Assembly (NCBI RefSeq): GCF_005473905.2
Contig: NZ_CP061336.1
Location: forward strand, 2,286,501-2,350,500
Reading direction: 5' to 3'
Length of the DNA: 64,000 nt
Source: Ruminiclostridium herbifermentans
GTDB lineage: Bacteria; Bacillota; Clostridia; Acetivibrionales; DSM-1351
The position numbers and the translations under genes were made by a program. Below the pieces are notes generated by a model. That model was not told where the DNA came from, did no database searches, and saw only the letters and a list, made by a program, of their open reading frames with translations. Positions 47,501-55,129 of the stretch are shown here, piece by piece (positions within the stretch are counted from its first letter, which is position 1; the number at the start of each line of letters is the position of its first letter).

Positions 47501-49393
47501 GTGATCGCGCCGCTAGAAGCTGAGGTTATTGAAAGCAGTGATGATGCAAGTGGTGCAAACAGCTATGTATTATCAAAGCCTAATACTTTGGATGGATTGA
47601 AGCTTCATGAAATGTGGAAGGACAATTCAAGCAATCCTGCAATTATAGATTTACTCGATAATATAAAGCATAACTCTCTAGCAAAGTATAACCTTGTAGT
47701 TGCTGCGTTAGATGCTTTAGAAGATGCATTTGACTGTGTTTCTGATGCTCTTATTGCCGAAAGTGTTCATCACACGGTAAATGGTAATCCAGAGAGAGCA
47801 TCAGCTATATTAAATATGCTTTCTAAAGGGGAAGGCCCAATACCACAACTAGAGTTTACAAAAACACCAAGGACAGGTAAAAACATATCTCACAGGATTA
47901 TAGCATTGAAAGCTTGTGGCTTTGAGATATCAGGTTTGTGGAATACATCTGGAAGGCATAGAGCAGTACACTCTCAGGAACTAGAAGCACAGGTTCAAAA
48001 ATTGCTGCCATCACCTAAAAAAGTAAGATGCAAAGTAAAGATAAATAAAAATGGAAAAATAAATAAAGGTGAAGAGCTTATGATAGACACTGATATTTAT
48101 TTAAGTGAATGTGAACTTTGTGCTCTTGATTATGTTTATGAAGCTAGGACAGGAAGTGATGTAATTCCTTTAATTATCAAATTATCAATTATTGCTGCGG
48201 CATGTAAAAAGAACAATATACCTCTTGATTTTTCAGCTGAGGTAGAATACGCAGTAAATAAAAGTTTTTCGCCAGATGAGATCACAGTTCCAGAGTTTAT
48301 GAGAGTTTGCGCTTTAGTTAGGCAGGTTTTAGGAAAATCAAGGGCATTAACTCCCGATGATTTTGTATCACCAGAAGCAGGATATATAGAACAGGTGGAG
48401 GATATGAATTTGACTGCTTCTGCTCAGTCAGCAAATAACCTGTTAAGAAGATTACATGACAGAATATCTCAATACATTACTTCGGATGAGATTGTTTCAA
48501 CGGAAGAAGCCTATATGCTGTTTACTGAAGCTTCAGAATTAGGCATAAACGGAGCTGCTGAAGCTGCGGTTAAAAATACAAAGGAAAGTGCATATCCTGT
48601 AGAAGCCGAAATTAAAAAACGTATTAAAGAATTAGATAGTCTGATTAATAGTGAATCAGGTATATCCAACGGAGCAGCACAAGAAAATAATATTAGTGAT
48701 ATTAATAAATATAATATTGAAATTATAAGAACAGTATTCGGCGGAGAGTTTTTAGTAACACCGAGATTCAATATATTGAATGCTGATACCTTCAATGAAG
48801 CAGTTTATAATGGTCGAAAAATTGCAACCTCATCTGCTGTAAGAAGATGGTTTGGCAATATGTCTAGAGTTCACGGAGGTGCGGCAGTCTTTAATAGATA
48901 CCTTTTAGCAGGTTCTGCATTAAGAATTAATATAATGAATTCTTTTTCAGCTATACAATTACCCGTAATTCAAAATGAGAAATGGGTAGGTAATACATTA
49001 AATGAAAATGGAATAGATGGATCTCGCTTAAATCTTGTAATATTCGGAGAAAAATTACAAGAGGACTATAATTCTGTTTCAGGATTTGTTATAGATGAAT
49101 GGAATGAGACTATTCCAAACAAAGAGGAGACAACAGGAATTGCATTTCATTATGATAGCCCTGGTTCAGAGCCTCCTCAGACAATTTTAATAGCAGTTCA
49201 GCCTGATATTAATGATAAGAAATGGACTACCGATATGCTGGAAATGGTATTGCATGAAACACTTGAACTAGCGAAAATCCGTTCAGTAGGGAGAAATGAA
49301 TTAAATGATTTGGGGCAGATATTGCCAGCAATATACCTGACAAATAATTTAAATAAAGATACAGTATCAACAGAACTTTTCCCGATGGAATAA
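44501..49393 (+). CDS. Giant cluster protein 4: 1630 aa, unknown function
   Basis: Largest protein of the window. Starts with PITFFPIRLETRFYPYK and HIRIYPDIIHIDSHEKELT, contains RPGGPLPAIRIANQPYGVLP at about residue 540, and a helical second half with GGFGWVEDL, HAPSIRQAITAGVLRSAYLA and SSRVRKAEWLLDGMRQGQTL. No signal peptide, membrane segment or enzyme motif found. The pattern matches uncharacterised long proteins that I know only as hypothetical. GGAGG precedes the ATG. Probably a structural partner of the other giant proteins. Confidence 0.6.
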   Translation: MSEILFSGISPITFFPIRLETRFYPYKRKEGTKPDELHIRIYPDIIHIDSHEKELTEFEKEMGKQFWTQLLNAENNVNIKDDLWNQLVSTLGAERASWVARIMKPNLNNAIEFPNVELKDSSWTRPALVRLLPTKWRAVAILGNQKITAVGKNIITPLPISIDPLSTKTEIDWLIDFNKALDAGMAIKLPLSSEMKTNGIDRLLVYGIKENQNGASGAEELKEVLNAHYYTDGFGYIEPGTPTNNTENTFSGYDKSDPQYISGYSIFEQDDFNSDEKSSASRTAKYMGISLSQTGQFDEKVNSFVYAANRHCREELFSEAVNEGLWASTWGYFLSQMLVESEGEYASNTCSYSKIEERAYFNYLERERLKREDWLKSELEAIAEVVYNEQIYKYIDKKTYTREEALKKAENIQKGYESWDTFLQQWVYARKQANPYININVEALRREIIQTINFKAYIKWKERGSIIGDRDSDWIRAEKQLYLDRVSKYAYLRWEWRNSIKMDDSPENDWYAGERALSYSADSIKVGRKHFTKYVRPGGPLPAIRIANQPYGVLPVMSLDNWKPSENENNLEKLVKAINVLKSKVWLPSVSNVPRIGCNENETENKELSDLLTILMTSPLSQEFDASMRLSYEFVKSILRITNKEVSGNWEMTLNASNKVILDALGISWLPRINSFVGTKDILTVSIPLIGEKDKEILDWFVGSKNVTLLEALKNDDEHMPDNLKNSKSLLYLLLRHSCLRELVDAAISILKDNNKLKDWEHLDADLINMKIEDSSEPSRIVWELFNRRITIENTVINTNRPIRANTITVGTYIEKNYKNCSEDSPLYGLRKFMEAVETIKDASYQQIDRLVRQTLDSASHRLDAWITSFATRRLSEIRDRGIEGTLIGGFGWVEDLKAQEGEHSNAQSNTNMNKTQDGFIHAPSIRQAITAGVLRSAYLAHASDNGNSCAINLSSSRVRKAEWLLDGMRQGQTLSSLLGYLFEKELHKGQADEYIDDFRVIAPLEAEVIESSDDASGANSYVLSKPNTLDGLKLHEMWKDNSSNPAIIDLLDNIKHNSLAKYNLVVAALDALEDAFDCVSDALIAESVHHTVNGNPERASAILNMLSKGEGPIPQLEFTKTPRTGKNISHRIIALKACGFEISGLWNTSGRHRAVHSQELEAQVQKLLPSPKKVRCKVKINKNGKINKGEELMIDTDIYLSECELCALDYVYEARTGSDVIPLIIKLSIIAAACKKNNIPLDFSAEVEYAVNKSFSPDEITVPEFMRVCALVRQVLGKSRALTPDDFVSPEAGYIEQVEDMNLTASAQSANNLLRRLHDRISQYITSDEIVSTEEAYMLFTEASELGINGAAEAAVKNTKESAYPVEAEIKKRIKELDSLINSESGISNGAAQENNISDINKYNIEIIRTVFGGEFLVTPRFNILNADTFNEAVYNGRKIATSSAVRRWFGNMSRVHGGAAVFNRYLLAGSALRINIMNSFSAIQLPVIQNEKWVGNTLNENGIDGSRLNLVIFGEKLQEDYNSVSGFVIDEWNETIPNKEETTGIAFHYDSPGSEPPQTILIAVQPDINDKKWTTDMLEMVLHETLELAKIRSVGRNELNDLGQILPAIYLTNNLNKDTVSTELFPME

Positions 49394-49415
49394 ATGGCAA
49401 GAAAGGATGATAATA

Positions 49416-51176
49416 ATGCCAAACCCTTCAATTACAACATGGACAAGGCTTGAGCCAAACCCATTAAGCGATAATATGACCCCCTCTTTGGAGGCTTGTG
49501 TATATGATCCAGCTTGGATGATTGCAAGACAATGGCAGATTGGTGAATTTCACGGAGAAGATGCCGGAACTCCTATTGATGTATCTATTGAGGTAAATGC
49601 AGCTCCTTTAGTTACGTTTCAGACAAAAAATGGAAACTATATAGAAATCAAAGGAGTTCCTTTGGAGAATTTGGCTGGAGCGGAGCAAAAGGGTGAATTA
49701 TTGCCCTTTGAAGTAGCTGAAGCAGGAATGGAGTTTCTTAATATATGTTATGAAAATAATATAAGCAATAAGGTTATTGAAAATATTGTTAATGAGTTTC
49801 CTCTGAAAAGAAATGAAAATGATATCATTGATAGTACTGGAGAATATTTGCTTGATTTGCTTGAAGGATGTTCAGATAGGATGCTTGGTTTGCCTAATGT
49901 ATTTTCATTAGATAAGTCCGGTTATAAAACACTTGAAGAAATGCTGCGAAATACACAACGAAATAAAACTCCAGATTCAAAATTAAATATACCATCAAAT
50001 GAAGCAGATGCTTTTGTGAAGGTTGCTTGTGAATGGATAGAATGGTTTGATTCATTTATGTATTATTCATCAGATCAAGAGGATTCATGGGATAATGAGA
50101 GAATGGAATACAGCTTTAAAGCTGAAGCTAGAGATATAAAGGGAACATCTATAATATTTAAGGCTGACGAATGGAACGGCAGTCAACTTGATTGGTACAG
50201 CATGGATATTGATGATTCCAATACAGAATATAAAAAGCTTCAGATTAACATGCCAAAGCTTATTGGAATGGATGATAGCTATAAAAAAAGTCATCAAGGA
50301 TTACCTACCATGCTTACATATCAAGGTATGCCATGTTCTCGTTGGTGGGAGTTCGAGGATGCACAGGTGAATTTTGCACAAATTGATTGTGAGAAAAATG
50401 ATATTGCCAGAATGTTAGTTGTAGAGTTTGCATGTGCATATGGAAACGATTGGTATTTGATTCCTATGGAACTTCCTATTGGTGCTATTTATACAATCAA
50501 AAATTTCAAAGTTAAAAATACTTTTGGAGAAGAACAGGAAATTTTCCCTGTAAGTGGTTCTTCAAGTGGTGATTTAAATGATTGGTGTCTTTTCAACCAA
50601 AGCTATTCAAATAATAAAAAAACATATCAGGGGTTGTTACTATACCCAAGAGCAAATATTGATAAGAGTGAAGCAATAGAGCAGGTGGAATTCTTCAGAG
50701 ATGAAATGGCAAATATGGCATGGGCTGTAGAAAAACATGTTGAAAGTTCTGATGGGCGTAAGTTTGACAGAAATAGAAACTATACTTCAAATAAGAGCAA
50801 AGCCGTTACTGATAAAGACAAGCACAATAGCAATTCATATACAGAAAAACTGCTTGAATATAAATTAGTTAGTGAAATACCGCAGCACTTTTTCCCATTG
50901 GTTCCTAAGGCACCTATTACACCTGCATCAAAGCCAGAACACATTTATCAAATGCTCTTGATGTCTTCAGATTTAAAGCCTTTTGGAGAAATTTTGAATT
51001 CTTCTGATGACATTAATATTTCGCAGGAAGAAATACCAGCAGAAGGCATTGAAGTTACAAGAAATTATATGGTGACACGGTGTGATGACGGTAAAACTCT
51101 TTTATGCAGAATTAAGCAAAAGAAGACAGGCAGAGGTGAAGGCTCAAGCGGATTAGAATATGATAAGGCTGAATAA
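49416..51176 (+). CDS. Giant cluster protein 5: 586 aa, unknown function
   Basis: N-terminus TTWTRLEPNPLSDNM, then the striking EACVYDPAWMIARQWQIGEF followed by HGEDAGTPID, a block I associate with hypothetical proteins beside large LETRF-type proteins. The middle has RWWEFEDAQVNF and the C-terminus IPQHFFPLVPKAPITPA. No signal peptide or known enzyme motif. AAAGGATG favours ATG 49416 over ATG 49407, which overlaps the ribosome site. Ends in a terminator that includes the stop codon, closing the five-gene operon. Confidence 0.6.
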   Translation: MPNPSITTWTRLEPNPLSDNMTPSLEACVYDPAWMIARQWQIGEFHGEDAGTPIDVSIEVNAAPLVTFQTKNGNYIEIKGVPLENLAGAEQKGELLPFEVAEAGMEFLNICYENNISNKVIENIVNEFPLKRNENDIIDSTGEYLLDLLEGCSDRMLGLPNVFSLDKSGYKTLEEMLRNTQRNKTPDSKLNIPSNEADAFVKVACEWIEWFDSFMYYSSDQEDSWDNERMEYSFKAEARDIKGTSIIFKADEWNGSQLDWYSMDIDDSNTEYKKLQINMPKLIGMDDSYKKSHQGLPTMLTYQGMPCSRWWEFEDAQVNFAQIDCEKNDIARMLVVEFACAYGNDWYLIPMELPIGAIYTIKNFKVKNTFGEEQEIFPVSGSSSGDLNDWCLFNQSYSNNKKTYQGLLLYPRANIDKSEAIEQVEFFRDEMANMAWAVEKHVESSDGRKFDRNRNYTSNKSKAVTDKDKHNSNSYTEKLLEYKLVSEIPQHFFPLVPKAPITPASKPEHIYQMLLMSSDLKPFGEILNSSDDINISQEEIPAEGIEVTRNYMVTRCDDGKTLLCRIKQKKTGRGEGSSGLEYDKAE

Positions 51177-51200
51177 TCAGCCTTTTCTTTATTTTTGTTA
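51165..51200 (+). terminator. Terminator closing the giant gene operon
   Basis: AAGGCTGA (51165-51172) pairs perfectly with TCAGCCTT (51177-51184) across ATAA and is followed by a T-rich run. The TAA stop of protein 5 lies in the loop. Confidence 0.85.
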
Positions 51201-51654
51201 TCAGCACAGTATTGTAAACAATTAAAAAAAATGATATAGTATTCAAGTAATTATAGAGTCTAATATAAAAATTAGTTGAATTACAACTAAATAAGACAGT
51301 TCGCGAAGTCCTGTCTATAAACAAAACTAATTTTAATAGTATTGTCGGAATTTAATGGGGCAGTTTATTTATTCTATTTTAAAATGTTGTTTATAGTAGA
51401 GCCGAGGGGTTCTTTTTTTTTGAGTGAGAACTACTTGTAAGCTTGAGTTAAAAAAATTGCTGTTGGTGATTTAAGATGCCTGAAACAGCCATAAGTCTAA
51501 TCTACAAATATTATTTAATAGATAAATGTTCAGTACATTTTAGTGTTGTTTTTGATAAAATAAAAATGCAGACTATATTGAAGACTTTATTACAGTTTTT
51601 GAAGCAAAATAAAATAAATGGAGTCAGATTGAAGCCGAAGATACATAAAATTAT
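51201..51654. other. Intergenic region before the folate operon
   Basis: One small hairpin AGACAG / CTGTCT (51294-51316) and a run of nine T at about 51412. A 60-codon ORF at 51476-51658 has no ribosome site and is judged not real. No folate riboswitch motif was recognised. Confidence 0.5.
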
Positions 51655-51683
51655 CTGACATCCAAGTATGAGAGGGGTATAAT
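51655..51683 (+). promoter_or_regulatory. Possible promoter very close to folE
   Basis: CTGACA (51655) is separated by 17 bp from TATAAT (51678). The ATG of folE begins 6 bp after the -10 box, so the transcript would be leaderless, although AGAGGGG also lies upstream. Confidence 0.4.
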
Positions 51684-51689
51684 ATACTA

Positions 51690-52274
51690 ATGATAGATAG
51701 AGCAAAAATTGAAGAACATATTAGAGGTATATTGTTGGCAATTGGCGAAAACCCAAATAGAGAGGGGCTTGTGGATACCCCTGCTCGTGTAGCTAAAATG
51801 TACGAAGAAATATTCGAAGGCATAGGATATACCAATAATGAAATTGCAGAAATGTTTAATAAAACCTTTGAAGAAGATTTAGAAATACCTGAGGATAATA
51901 AGGAAATGGTTATTATGAAGGATATTGAGATATTTAGCTATTGCGAGCACCATTTGGCATTGATGTACAATATGAAGGCTACTATTGCATATATCCCCAA
52001 TAAGAAAATTATCGGACTAAGTAAAATAGCACGAATTGCTGACATGGTATCAAGACGCCTGCAGCTTCAAGAACGAATAGGCTCTGATATAGCTGAAATA
52101 ATGCAGAAGGTTACTGGCTCGGAGGATGTTGCAGTTATAATTGAGGGACAACATGCATGCATGACTGCTAGAGGAATAAAAAACACTAAAGCAGTTACTA
52201 AAACAACTACTTTGCGTGGAAAGTTTGAATCAGATGACAGTATAAATAGCAAATTGTTTATGATGCTAAAATAG
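51690..52274 (+). CDS. folE: GTP cyclohydrolase I
   Basis: 194 aa. Converts GTP to dihydroneopterin triphosphate, the first step of folate synthesis. The zinc and active-site residues lie in YCEHHLALM and [26 protein letters not shown] is the usual subunit-contact helix. Length is normal. First gene of folE-folP-folB-folK; 47 bp to folP. Confidence 0.95.
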   Translation: MIDRAKIEEHIRGILLAIGENPNREGLVDTPARVAKMYEEIFEGIGYTNNEIAEMFNKTFEEDLEIPEDNKEMVIMKDIEIFSYCEHHLALMYNMKATIAYIPNKKIIGLSKIARIADMVSRRLQLQERIGSDIAEIMQKVTGSEDVAVIIEGQHACMTARGIKNTKAVTKTTTLRGKFESDDSINSKLFMMLK

Positions 52275-52321
52275 AGTTGAAATAGATTTAAAAAGATTTG
52301 AAATATATAGGAGAAACTTAA

Positions 52322-53158
52322 ATGACAGTAAAGCACAAAGGATTTATTAATATTGGAAAAAATGTATGGGAGTGGGGTAAACGCACTTACATAATGGGTA
52401 TACTAAATGTAACACCTGACTCATTTTCAGATGGTGGTAAATTCAATAATGAAAAGACTGCTTTAAAACAGGCAATACGTATGGTTGATGAAGGTGCTGA
52501 CATTATTGATGTAGGCGGTGAATCAACAAGACCAGGCAGTACTGTGATTTCAGAGCAGGAAGAAATTGAGCGTGTTATTCCAATTATTCAATTGCTAAGC
52601 AAAGAACTAAATATTCCAATATCAGTTGATACATACAGAGCCAAAACAGCAGAAGCAGCTATAAATGCAGGTGCCCATATGATTAATGATGTATGGGGCT
52701 TAAAATATGATGACCAAATGGCATCAGTAGCAGCTAAATATAATGTGCCTGTCTGTATCATGCACAATAGAACTACTGGTACAGAATATCATAACCTTAT
52801 TGAGGACATGCTCATAGAGTTGACTCAAAGTATAGAACTGGCGCACAAAGCGGGAATCAAGGATGAAAATATAATTATTGATCCTGGTATTGGATTTGCA
52901 AAAACCTTTGAACAGAATTTGGAGGTTATGAGACAATTAGATGCATTTAAAAGACTAGGCTATCCAATTTTACTTGGAGCCTCTAGAAAATCCTTCATTG
53001 GCAAGATTCTTGATTTAGAGGTTAATGACAGGCTGGAAGGAACGCTTGCAATAACTGCTGCTGGAATTATCAAGGGTTGTGACATAGTGAGAGTGCATGA
53101 TATTAAGGAAAATGTTCGTGTATCAAAAATTATAGATTGTTTAGAAAGGAAATCCTAA
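52322..53158 (+). CDS. folP: Dihydropteroate synthase
   Basis: 278 aa TIM-barrel enzyme joining the pterin pyrophosphate with p-aminobenzoate. Motifs: ILNVTPDSFSDGG at the N-terminus, DVGGESTRPG, DPGIGFAKT and GASRKSFIG. All are canonical sulfonamide-target positions. GGAGAAAC precedes the ATG. It is followed at 2 bp by folB. Confidence 0.95.
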   Translation: MTVKHKGFINIGKNVWEWGKRTYIMGILNVTPDSFSDGGKFNNEKTALKQAIRMVDEGADIIDVGGESTRPGSTVISEQEEIERVIPIIQLLSKELNIPISVDTYRAKTAEAAINAGAHMINDVWGLKYDDQMASVAAKYNVPVCIMHNRTTGTEYHNLIEDMLIELTQSIELAHKAGIKDENIIIDPGIGFAKTFEQNLEVMRQLDAFKRLGYPILLGASRKSFIGKILDLEVNDRLEGTLAITAAGIIKGCDIVRVHDIKENVRVSKIIDCLERKS

Positions 53159-53160
53159 TA

Positions 53161-53538
53161 ATGGATAAGATAATTGTTGAAGATCTTGAAATATATGCTT
53201 ATCATGGTGTCGCTAATGAAGAAAAAGCATTGGGGCAAATGTTTGTTCTTTCTATTGAAATAGGTGCTGATTTAGAAAATGCAGCTAGAAGCGATAACCT
53301 TAACGACACAATAAATTACTCTGCAGTTTGTAAAACAGCTGTTGCTGTTTTGCAGTCGGAAAGCTATGATTTAATTGAGACAGCTGCATATAAAGTAATT
53401 GAAGGAATATTTAAAAGATTTAAAAATGCACAAACGGTAAAGGTTTTATTAAAAAAGCCGTGGGCGCCAATGGGACAGCATCTGAAATATGCTGCTGTAG
53501 AGCTTGAGCGCAAACGAGGTGACAGAAATGACTGGTAA
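53161..53538 (+). CDS. folB: Dihydroneopterin aldolase
   Basis: 125 aa. Splits dihydroneopterin to 6-hydroxymethyl-dihydropterin. Motifs: YAYHGVANEEKALGQMF and LIETAAYKVIEG, with KKPWAPM near the C-terminus. ATG 53161 is chosen because it gives the standard N-terminus; the upstream TTG lies inside folP. The 3' end overlaps folK by 11 bp. Confidence 0.92.
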   Translation: MDKIIVEDLEIYAYHGVANEEKALGQMFVLSIEIGADLENAARSDNLNDTINYSAVCKTAVAVLQSESYDLIETAAYKVIEGIFKRFKNAQTVKVLLKKPWAPMGQHLKYAAVELERKRGDRNDW

Positions 53539-53989
53539 AATTGCTACTGCCTATATAGCTCTTGGGTCAAATATAGGTAATCGTGAAGATAATCTAAATA
53601 AAGCTATAGAAATGTTGAAGCAAAATGATGAGGTTGAGGTAAATAAAATCTCATCATATTTAAATACAGCTCCTGTTGGATATACAGATCAGCCAGATTT
53701 TTTAAATGCAGTTGTTGAAGTTAAAACAACATTATCTCCTCATAAGCTGCTTATGGTATGCTCTGATATCGAGAAAAAGCTGAAAAGAGAAAGAATTATC
53801 CATTGGGGTCCTCGGACTATAGATTTGGACATTCTCTTATATGAGGATTTAGTTTTAAATCATGAGGATTTAGTTATTCCGCATCCTAGAATGCATGAGA
53901 GAGAATTTGTATTAAAGCCTCTAAAGGAAATTGCACCAAAAGCCTTTCATCCAGTATTGAAAAAAACTATTGAAGACATATCATTGTAA
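53528..53989 (+). CDS. folK: 6-hydroxymethyl-7,8-dihydropterin pyrophosphokinase
   Basis: 153 aa. Adds pyrophosphate to the pterin before FolP acts. Motifs: ALGSNIGNREDNL, TAPVGYTDQPDFLNAV and the signature WGPRTIDLDILLY. ATG 53528 follows GAGGTGACAGAA and overlaps the end of folB, showing translational coupling; an upstream in-frame ATG at 53504 lies further inside folB. Confidence 0.95.
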   Translation: MTGKIATAYIALGSNIGNREDNLNKAIEMLKQNDEVEVNKISSYLNTAPVGYTDQPDFLNAVVEVKTTLSPHKLLMVCSDIEKKLKRERIIHWGPRTIDLDILLYEDLVLNHEDLVIPHPRMHEREFVLKPLKEIAPKAFHPVLKKTIEDISL

Positions 53990-54046
53990 CTTCATTCATA
54001 CAAAGTGTCTGTTGCAAGACAAGAAATAATATATCAGTAGTATATT

Positions 54047-54281
54047 AGTACTCCAGTGCAATATATATCTATTGCTTGCTCACGAAATTGACGCTGAAAT
54101 AATTACGGTGAAGAACAAGCACTTCCGCCGACCGTATTAAACTCGACTTCCTTGTCTCGGATTAATACTCACAGCTACTGACTTTCGCTGTGTCGGCTGT
54201 AATACTTGTTCTTCACCTATTATTTCTAGCTTCAACTACTAACCGAGCATCGCAACTAGATATATATTACTACTTAGTACT
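54047..54281. repeat. 235-bp foldback element
   Basis: Arms of about 85 bp start and end with AGTACT and share CAATATATATCTA-like, GCTGAAATAAT-like and GGTGAAGAACAAG blocks in inverted order. The inner limits are GCCGAC (54127) and GTCGGC (54192). No ORF is present. It has the shape of a MITE or a long structured RNA. Confidence 0.7.
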
Positions 54282-54863
54282 ATTTTTGCAAAAAACATCG
54301 GGATGCGGCAAATTTGTTTGGTAACAGCACATATAATGTTTTATCATTAAATAAGTGATGAGATAGTTAATTATATCAACAGCTACATTCAGCATCCAAG
54401 CTTCATCATTTCGTTGGTATACATTAACTATTCTTCGCCTACAAATTCAAATAAATATCTTTAACCAAGTAACCCATTTCTCTAAGTTGTACTCGCATAC
54501 CAATAAATGCAATAAGTAATTTATCTGCAAACTCAGTTCCTATTATTTCTAGCTTCAATTTCTAACCGAGCATCGCAACTAGATATATATTACACTCGCG
54601 TACTATTTTTGCAAAAAACATCGGGATGCAGCAAGTTTGTTTGGTAACAGCACATATAATGTTTTATCATTAAATAAGTTATGAGATAGTTAATTATATC
54701 AACAGCTACATTCAGCATCCATGTTCTTCGTTTCGTTAGTAGACATTAGCTTTTCTTCGCCTACAAATTCAAATAAATATCTTTAACCAAGTAACCCATT
54801 TCTCTAAGTTGTACTTGCATACCAATAAATGCAATAAATGATTTTTCTGAAAACCCATTCCTA
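54218..54863. repeat. 323-bp tandem duplication with dispersed-repeat core
   Basis: Sequence from TATTATTTCTAGCTTCAA at 54218 is repeated at 54541 with a constant 323-bp offset (for example GTTTTATCATTAAATAAG at 54338 and 54661). The first part of unit 1 is the right arm of the foldback. The CTTTAACCAAGTAACCCATT block near the end of each unit matches the repeat at 4.64 kb. Confidence 0.75.
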
Positions 54864-55005
54864 AATAAACTAGCATAACGAGTTATTTTATTTAATCAAT
54901 CAAATTTTCTCTTGCTTAAACTCAAAGTTTTCTATCTATAACATATCACTGAATATTATGTTGAATTTTGCAAAAACATTAGAATCAAATTTTTAATTTT
55001 TACTA
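54864..55005. other. Intergenic sequence before the paaK-like promoter
   Basis: Contains the end of the dispersed-repeat homology (ATAACGAGTTAT at about 54873) and AT-rich sequence. No gene. Confidence 0.45.
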
Positions 55006-55034
55006 TTGACATGTATAGAATTAAGCTGTATATT
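55006..55034 (+). promoter_or_regulatory. Promoter of the paaK-like operon
   Basis: TTGACA (55006) and TATATT (55029) are separated by 17 bp. Confidence 0.75.
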
Positions 55035-55052
55035 TATATAAAGTAAATCTAT

Positions 55053-55080
55053 ACAATTCACATAGAAATACTATGAAATA
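55053..55080 (+). promoter_or_regulatory. Candidate Rrf2/CymR-like operator, site 6
   Basis: ACAATTCACATAGAAATACT followed by ATGAAATA contains the perfect inverted repeat CATAG-AAATA-CTATG. ACAATTCA and the TATGAAA half are shared with sites at 7054 and 18923. It lies about 20 bp after the -10 box. Confidence 0.55.
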
Positions 55081-55129
55081 AAAAATGTATGAATCTTCTT
55101 TATCAAAGAAGAATAAATGGGGGAATATT

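Noticed and set aside
33583-51176. Extracellular contractile injection system or phage tail operon
   Set aside because: No sheath, tube, baseplate (gp25, gpJ), VgrG, LysM-tail or AAA ATPase proteins were recognised among the five giant genes.
51476-51658. 60-codon ORF before folE
   Set aside because: No ribosome site, Lys/Ile-rich composition as expected for AT-rich spacer, and it runs into the folE promoter.
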